A stretch of 30,897 bases of DNA, taken from the NCBI GenBank assembly GCA_039820405.1, contig JBCBQC010000076.1, positions 1-30,897 on the forward strand. The letters are read 5' to 3'. Of this stretch, positions 29,801 through 30,897 are shown in pieces; the first letter of the stretch is position 1, and every line of letters starts with the position of its first letter. The notes beneath the pieces were generated by a model that searched no databases, was not told where the DNA came from, and was given only the letters and a program-made list of their open reading frames with translations. The stretch is from CALLVY01 sp937899855 (GTDB taxonomy: Bacteria; Bacteroidota; Bacteroidia; Chitinophagales; Saprospiraceae). Position numbers and translations under genes: made by a program.

Positions 29801-30897
29801 GCCAACGACGCCTGTGATCCGAACCCAATTGTGGTGACGGTACGGGACTCGCTGACGGCGGGTGCCTGTGGAGGTAGCTATACGATTAGCCGGATTTATA
29901 CGGCGGTAGATGTTTGTGGCAACGTGATGGACAGCATCCAAACGATCACGGTAGAGGATACGGTATATCCGGTAGTGGATATGGCACCGAACGATACGAC
30001 GGTGGTTTGTGGCCAAGTGCCCGCAGCGGCGGTACTGACGGCGACGGACAACTGCGACAATAACGTCGTGGTCGATTACCAATTTGCGGAAGTAGCGGGT
30101 GCCTGTGCGGGCGAGTCGACGATCACGCGGACGTGGACGGCGACGGATGCCTGTGGCAACGCGACGGTCCAGACGCAGGTGATCACGGTGATTGATACGA
30201 TTGCACCGCTGTTTACCAACTTCCCGAATGATACGACGGTGGTGTGTACCAACGTACCGGTAGATACGGCGGTGGTGGTCGCTACGGATGCTTGCGACTT
30301 CAACCCGATTGTGGTGACGGTACGGGACTCGCTGACGGCGGGTGCCTGCGGAGGTAACTATACGATCAGCCGGATTTATACGGCGAGTGATGCCTGCGGC
30401 AACGAAGTGGCCCAAATTCAAACGATTACGGTAGCAGATACGGTAGACCCCGTAGTAGATGCCGCACCAAATGATACGACGGTGACTTGTGGGGAAATTC
30501 CCCCCGCCGCGATCCTCAATGCGACGGACAACTGCGACAATAACGTCGTGGTGGATTACCAATTTACGGAAGTGGCGGGTGCCTGTGCGGGCGAGTCGAC
30601 GATCACACGGACGTGGACGGCGACGGATGCTTGTGGCAACGAAGTGGTTCAAACCCAAGTGATCACGGTGATTGATCCAATCGCACCTTTGTTAGCCAAC
30701 TTCCCGAATGATACGACGGTAGCCTGTAACGCCTTACCGGATACGGCCATCGTAGTGGCGAATGACGCTTGCGATCCCAATCCCATTACCGTAGCGGTCC
30801 GGGATTCGGTGACAGCGGGCAGCTGTGCGGGCAACTATACGATCAGCCGAATCTACACGGCGAGCGATGCCTGTGGCAACGAGGTGCGCCAGATTCA
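17897..30897 (+). CDS. Giant secreted mosaic adhesin with interrupted HYR-like modules, 3' partial
   Basis: From ATG 17897 one frame runs to the right edge without a stop (4333 full codons). I read it codon by codon over most of its length, and protein motifs stay in phase at the sampled remainder. A signal peptide (ITAFIVLLAAFCFPNKALAQ) precedes a Cys-rich N-terminal domain (CGRCCGAPLSLPPSRCIEF, GPFTITFCKPGN) and two PKD-like modules to about residue 400. About 30 HYR-like modules follow, with the pattern AP...P.DT.V.C, DNCD, RTWTATD.CGN and Q.ITV.D. Inserted domains are listed separately. Most modules keep paired cysteines, suggesting disulfide-stabilised Ig-like folds on the cell surface. 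T9SS export is inferred from neighbours, because the C-terminus is outside the window. Long minus-strand frames opposite this gene are shadows. Ligands probably include glycans. Confidence 0.93.
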   Translation, partial: MLKKTITAFIVLLAAFCFPNKALAQSGLCDPCTPFYEVDLSNDPAGSYLSPTDSRCGRCCGAPLSLPPSRCIEFEVTLSPGAIGFSFDIFSGVTPSGSLLYEVDCADPTDAGDPVCVDGTGPFTITFCKPGNFPNTYIINSIPGAIEGVGTTVKENCTDTISVSGITESTAVWRDISSGTGAYDAYLNCTTGCDTVTVSVPMGAPSFIDYEVCGETNSSECLNFFPVICDTVRVIVEPSFQITNIPDTVFYCETDGSTEIIARPDLPGDYRYDWNGGGFSSDSTFTVSTPGAYSLIAIDDNWGECTRDTLVFTVAYLPDPASLTAPDEACVFEDLTVTSSDAGPGASYTWDFGPAANPGTAAGLGPHTVQFNQCGEQVIQLNLTLDGCRYEIRDTISINDDEAPNFPLVYGDITVSCDDIPAVPVFTVTDNCDPDPEILFNENIIPGPCANFYTIRREWTTIDTCGNANTMQQFITVEDADGPDIDGVPADTIIDCTAAVPPAPVLVAADNCDITVPIFYSETTLPGACDGSTIVRREWFAKDACGFTTYRVQNITLVDTTAPTFVYPADTIIDCDAPLPTPPAIVAIDDCDPDIEVTYTTSSCESYRPPYYETSNGVALILESEDPAVPASVVAVAGLSLTSLCTSDPSQERRWEVNNPNAFPVYVNWFVVGTPDFGGHLVPAGTSFFFSPHNTLGVHILQLSWLDETGATQTTALNAIDAQCELPVGIACDICRYRRVFTATDDCGNVATVTQNIIQKDLTAPVLVDVPGNTGIECQECISSFLNGSFENNSATQSPDSLHFATVEGWRTTASDGRIEFFRSGEDGINSAEGGWHVEVNGGALGDLNQEYCVIEESILQVSFAHHKRIQASNTTNDSMEVYIGPDLSNLTLYLTVGADDASGWMYYTIDYLVPAGQNTAVVAFRSKQGDPTDPTMGNLLDDVNSVTLFNLANQSVPSALDNCDNDVEIVLTEARVTGACPNNYRLVRTWTATDDCGNQSQATQWVTVGDLTPPEIMAPQDTVIDCTAAVPFAVPVYDDACTESFNIVTTFQQDTVFQDCNDYTIVRTWTATDECSNVSTATQLIVVQDTTAPVIGTTGYSSTSAATQIHTMANGGLLMYGTASGVTSTRVSVTFPAPFDSIPAVFADIITHDDPETVVPRITNITTTGFQIRVQEEEDRNAHLAESIAWVAMEEGSVTSGSKLEVRPIGNVTHAWSSFTHQQSYSNPITIIDMQRENGGDPCALRFRPTGNGSELEVFVEEEASADTEIGHTTEPLSYLTFEEGTIYDSLGRNIGEAGVISLQQTSRDYWQSVSLARNYTNPSVVVGPWSFNDSEPSAVRIRNLSGSSFEIQLEEWEYLDGIHNREYLHYVVIGEAASLDSNVIDPLVLTDMDVPCDAVPDPPTGVRTQDDCNSVDLVFAADTLGTGCGQQIRRTWTATDECGNASQVSQTLTLVDNVAPVFIDPPADITIRCQNPPAPPAIVQSCTSSRVNVALNKAARQSSNQNSSNNQASFAVDGDTTNYSHTQSDPEAWWEVDLEAAEIIDDIQIWNRTDCCQNRLSNFYVLVSNDPFASDDLTSTLADPAVTAHYYSGYFTESNIFPIGHQGRYVRVQLSGTNSLHMAEVAVYATKTADDAICITDNCDNIVDVTLSEVSTQTDNNSCNDINYTITRTWTATDDCGNTATHVQVITARCECCRNGIDDDGDGLVDGNDPECPCVSGSTSVACDTIFNYYVPSVWQMRRSSTNQPSNLVITTPFPSANVTVRTADGSFNNTYTVVNGTPTIIPLTIDQVQTPNINTVEGDRGFIVESDRLLQVYYRLDGFYNKLLVTIKGEQALGRAFRTGSQTKVCSGQAGGWDDEHHMISVMAVEDNTTVNFEFVTEMEGLAGLNHSVTLDAGETYLVIDTDANETISGSLVTADKPIALLSGSQHTNQCGGNGGGRDGGVDQLVPSCLMGDEYVVVKGYGGPGQNYAVVVGIENDTEVYVNGNPTKVANLFAGEWVNVDLTGAEGSSTYIRANKPIYVYHISGISTSNTEVGMALAAPAGPCRGDTYTEFPQFDGAGRHSAYVIIPDAGLPSLELNGRPYTDYTSATVTSVPGFSGYSTVYFFDADLLDYNILTSDDYYHAGLLIGNNGATGTHGYLTSFKDKIDVPDPITGLPTSTYFVDTLCENTSITHCMSASSCANLHTITGLFEGAYTGSLTMTPGENMCFDYTAGAGFSGEDQITVVIENDFGLQQAICLRFYICAGVPDIIAPDTIVSCENAIPPPDDPVATHSCDTEINFTFTELSDQTSNGSCSDYNYTITRTWTASDKCGNTSMASQNITVVDTIAPVLSPVDDAIYGGCAADAPIPTVTATDNCDPNVDIDYRETSVFNPCPNTFTLTRVWTATDQCGNTSEITQYVEVIDDSDPTLGGVPVDTVISCEALPYPVPTVTAIDNCELLIPVFNEQIIPGACPSTFDIIRTWTATDGCGNIAQQSQTINVVDTVAPVLVDIPADTFFYCVDLPVPPSGVFAYDNCTNSDVVVSLDTIAGACGGSFTIRRTWTATDICGNASIRTQLVSVSDTTAPVFNAIPPDVTVACDNLPDASTIDASDACDPGPVTITFSDDVIGGLCFGSRIINRTWTASDGCGNSASINQRITVFDNEDPTFDTVPQDTVVDCTALPFTQNITASDNCGGTVTVTFTDVTTAGSCGNESVITRTWTAEDDCGNDTQVVQVITVVDTLGPILAGVPPDTVVTCEAIPPALVVTATDACDTNPIPVLFAEVITPGGVCSNEYQIERTWTATDVCGNTTQLTQTITVVDTLGPVLSGLPLDVTVDCAAVPDTANVTATDNCDLGTIIVDVFDSVSPGSCPQDYVITRIWRASDSCGNLSEGTQVITVTDSIAPTFANVDSLPRELSCAVGLPDLSVVTVTDNCGAVTVTVDSIYTTPVIDTCTSLDPNDVDAYVILAANKVEMDLGTVRNGGVGVWNDNRRAIINSGSNIQTFVRAPRILNDGTSTIANSFVANAPDPTTEMSLKTIGVVSTVDSIVPNNAVVNIYGNDFGKVQVKKGARVVFHANSDIYIDEFIMNNADDGDSTIVMFKHKVDVVTNRVNIGRRCYVNWDPSGMPPRVIFHSSGTVSVNAHSYFHADVYAPNNTINVQDATVFTPVTMIGRFIARVVNSDNYVNWSWNTDCGGTVVITDVDPCTEPYAVRYTWTATDECGNEASHTHSVNIIPDTLAPVITVDAPDTLVTCANVPPPAVMTAVDECATNLVTNFTETAGSGCDYTILRMWTAEDECGNVDTVLQTIQVVDTLAPLLLNFPNDTTVHCTAVPDTALVTVTDDCDVNPIAVAVRDSVVSNNCVGSIFTIYRIFSAVDICGNEVENIQTITVGDDVAPDITCPADLTVECSDPSGVIASFLSSATASDNCGRVSLDNDYDPTVFTGCNGTGTQVITFTATDQCGNTATCTAALTIQDTNPPSWNNFPADLTIACEDPADTTFVSATDLCATDPIPASVRDSITTGSCAGNYTISRIYTASDACGNEVRQIQTITVADNEAPVVDAAPNDTTVICGEVPPAAILNATDNCDNNVVVDYQFTEVVGACAGESTITRTWTATDACGNVTVQTQVITVIDIVAPSFVNFPNDTTVQCSTLPDTAVVVATDICDPNPIVVTVRDSLTAGACGGSYTISRIYTAVDICGNVMDSIQTITVADTVDPVVDAAPNDTTVICGQVPAAVVLTATDNCDNNVVVDYQFAEVAGACAGESTITRTWRATDACGNEVIQTQVITVIDPIAPLFASFPNDTTVTCSTLPDTAIVVANDACDPNPITVAVRDSITTGSCAGNYTISRIYTASDACGNEVRQIQTITVADNEAPVVDAAPNDTTVICGQVPAAAVLTATDNCDTPLVDYQFTEVPGACAGESTITRTWTATDACGNASVQTQVITVIDIVAPSFVNFPNDTTVTCSALPDTAVVVANDACDPNPIVVTVRDSLTAGACGGSYTISRIYTAVDVCGNVMDSIQTITVEDTVYPVVDMAPNDTTVVCGQVPAAAVLTATDNCDNNVVVDYQFAEVAGACAGESTITRTWTATDACGNATVQTQVITVIDTIAPLFTNFPNDTTVVCTNVPVDTAVVVATDACDFNPIVVTVRDSLTAGACGGNYTISRIYTASDACGNEVAQIQTITVADTVDPVVDAAPNDTTVTCGEIPPAAILNATDNCDNNVVVDYQFTEVAGACAGESTITRTWTATDACGNEVVQTQVITVIDPIAPLLANFPNDTTVACNALPDTAIVVANDACDPNPITVAVRDSVTAGSCAGNYTISRIYTASDACGNEVRQI
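19715..20090 (+). other. Inserted domain 1 in an HYR-like module (unknown family)
   Basis: Residues about 607-732 interrupt a module between DDCDPDIEVTYTTSSC and CRYRRVFTATDDCGN. The insert contains RRWEVNNPNAFPVYVNWFVV and VPAGTSFFFSPHNTLGVHIL, an all-beta pattern. I recall similar W-x-V-x-N-P-N stretches in other Bacteroidota secreted proteins but cannot name the family. Confidence 0.55.
20224..20766 (+). other. Inserted domain 2: galactose-binding-like (DUF642/CBM-like) module
   Basis: Residues about 777-957 split a module after GIECQEC and before SALDNCDNDVEI. The segment reads NGSFEN..., GWRTTASDGRIEFFRSG, INSAEGGWHVEVNG and later NLLDDVNSV. This is the order seen in secreted NGSFE-GW-type galactose-binding-like domains: a leading NGSFE, a GW, a near-central EG, and a terminal D-x-V. 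Carbohydrate binding is plausible but unproved. Confidence 0.55.
21185..22047 (+). other. Inserted domain 3: three tandem H-type-lectin-like units
   Basis: Residues about 1097-1384 contain three related units. Each has a beta pattern of F/Y-x-x-P-x-V(F/V), then R-(I/F)-x-N/P..GF or SFE-(I/V)-x-(V/L)-x-E, then H and a closing E-(G/A). Unit 3 is clearest: NYTNPSVVVGPWSFNDSEP, SSFEIQLEEWEYLDG, HYVVIGEA. This resembles the repeated module in marine bacterial proteins that is related to H-type lectins. The block lies between APVIGTTG and MDVPCDAVP, inside one HYR-like module. Confidence 0.5.
22373..22793 (+). other. Inserted domain 4: F-type lectin (fucolectin) domain
   Basis: Residues about 1493-1633 open with VNVALNKAARQSS and FAVDGDTTNY, the F5/8-type-C/fucolectin start. 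The fucose-binding signature H-x26-R-x-D-x4-(R/K) is fully present: His1527, Arg1554, Asp1556, Arg1561. The adjacent cysteines in NRTDCCQNR match the vicinal disulfide known to contact fucose in eel agglutinin. The domain ends in MAEVAVYAT. It is inserted after ITIRCQNPPAPPAIVQSC and before DNCDNIVDV of a single HYR-like module. Confidence 0.8.
22982..24370 (+). other. Calcium-loop linker plus IgGFc-binding-like domain
   Basis: CRNGIDDDGDGLVDGNDPEC (22988-23047) is an Asp-rich loop of the kind that binds calcium. The following residues, about 1722-2158, match the IgGFc-binding N-terminal-like domain of bacterial surface proteins: NYYVPSVWQMRRSS, GFIVESDRLLQVYY, a KPIALLSGSQHTNQCGGNG segment, YVVVKGYGG and ANKPIYVYHISG. 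The name reflects homology to FcgammaBP, not demonstrated IgG binding. Unlike the other extra domains it follows a complete module. A cadherin-like segment (GFSGEDQITVVIEN) comes next. Confidence 0.7.
24655..28297 (+). repeat. Older, diverged HYR-like module array
   Basis: About twelve modules of roughly 80 residues follow each other here, each with ..P.DT.V.C, a DNCD or DACD motif and RTWTA.D.CGN. They differ from one another at most variable positions. One (28049-28291) is closer to the classical HYR consensus: ITCPADLTVEC, then VITFTATDQCGNTATC. Codons here favour ACC and GCC, unlike the array that follows. Confidence 0.8.
26712..27430 (+). other. Inserted domain 6: polymer-forming/beta-helix-like domain
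   Basis: Residues about 2939-3178 interrupt a module between DNCGAVTVTVDSIYTTPVIDTC and the later CTEPYAVRYTWTATDECGN. The insert includes AYVILAANKVEMDLGTV, VNIYGNDFGKVQVKKGARVV, FHADVYAPNNTINVQDATVF and MIGRFIARVV. Short V-x-V/I-x repeats and the YAPN...G-x-F/I-A ending resemble polymer-forming or DUF7305-type beta-solenoid domains. Function unknown. Confidence 0.55.
28298..30897 (+). repeat. Young tandem array of 159-residue double-HYR units
   Basis: Units start at 28298, 28775, 29252, 29726, 30203 and 30683 (lengths 477, 477, 474, 477 and 480; the sixth is cut by the window). Each has one APxFxNFPNDTTV-type and one PVVDAAPNDTTV-type module. Length changes are single codons (DTPLVDY in unit 3, VPVDTA in unit 5). 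Units 1 and 3 share about 125 nearly identical bases (28436-28560 and 29390-29514), and units 2 and 4 share another version, giving a 954-base superperiod. Confidence 0.9.

Noticed and set aside
17810..30658. Very long minus-strand open frames (up to about 1070 codons) opposite the giant gene
   Set aside because: They are Gly-, Arg-, Val- and Asp-rich low-complexity translations that repeat in step with the plus-strand modules, lack any known motif, and lie opposite a convincing coding frame. They are shadows of its codon bias.
28298..30897. CRISPR-like repeat array
   Set aside because: The units are 474-480 bases, remain in one reading frame and encode HYR-like modules. There are no short repeats with unique spacers.
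1..30897. tRNA, rRNA, insertion sequences, integrases or attachment sites
   Set aside because: I saw no transposase or integrase motifs, no terminal inverted repeats with target duplications, and no cloverleaf- or rRNA-like sequence by eye. A covariance-model scan was not possible.

Overview
The window reads as Bacteroidota chromosome, most likely a Saprospiria-type marine bacterium (Lewinella or Haliscomenobacter relatives). This rests on a PorP/SprF-family protein, a large TPR/PD40/OmpA protein, SprB repeats, both classes of type IX secretion (T9SS) C-terminal sorting domain, and starts preceded by A-rich rather than Shine-Dalgarno-like sequence. The genus is inference.

Layout. (1) Bases 1-626: 3' part of a LOG-family gene whose frame stays open to the left edge. 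(2) Bases 681-3191, minus strand: a tight three-gene set of LD-carboxypeptidase, dipeptide epimerase and a membrane-anchored thioredoxin-like protein; the first two form a muropeptide-recycling pair. A perfect hairpin lies between the convergent genes. (3) Bases 3192-4054: a gene-poor gap with a GC-rich island, hairpins and a palindrome just before the next start. (4) Bases 4055-13229, plus strand: a likely T9SS operon of SprF/PorP-like protein, OmpA/PD40 protein and a 1853-residue SprB-repeat adhesin with a type-B sorting domain. (5) Bases 13383-17381: a beta-helix/Ig-like surface protein ending in a type-A sorting domain. (6) Bases 17382-17896: a regulatory-looking gap with a nested inverted repeat. 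(7) Bases 17897 to the right edge: one uninterrupted plus-strand frame of 4333 codons with no stop, a giant secreted mosaic protein. All long minus-strand frames in this part are shadows.

The giant protein is the most notable object. It has about 30 HYR-like modules in the window. Several are physically interrupted by other extracellular domains: a three-unit lectin-like block, an F-type lectin with a complete fucose-binding signature, a galactose-binding-like domain, a polymer-forming-like domain and one unknown domain. An IgGFc-binding-like domain lies between modules. The 3' end is a young tandem array of 159-residue double-HYR units with a 954-bp superperiod and different synonymous codon choice from the older modules. 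Together the genes suggest a locus devoted to building, exporting and anchoring very large adhesins that bind glycans or other surfaces. Its C-terminus, and presumably its sorting signal, lie outside the window.
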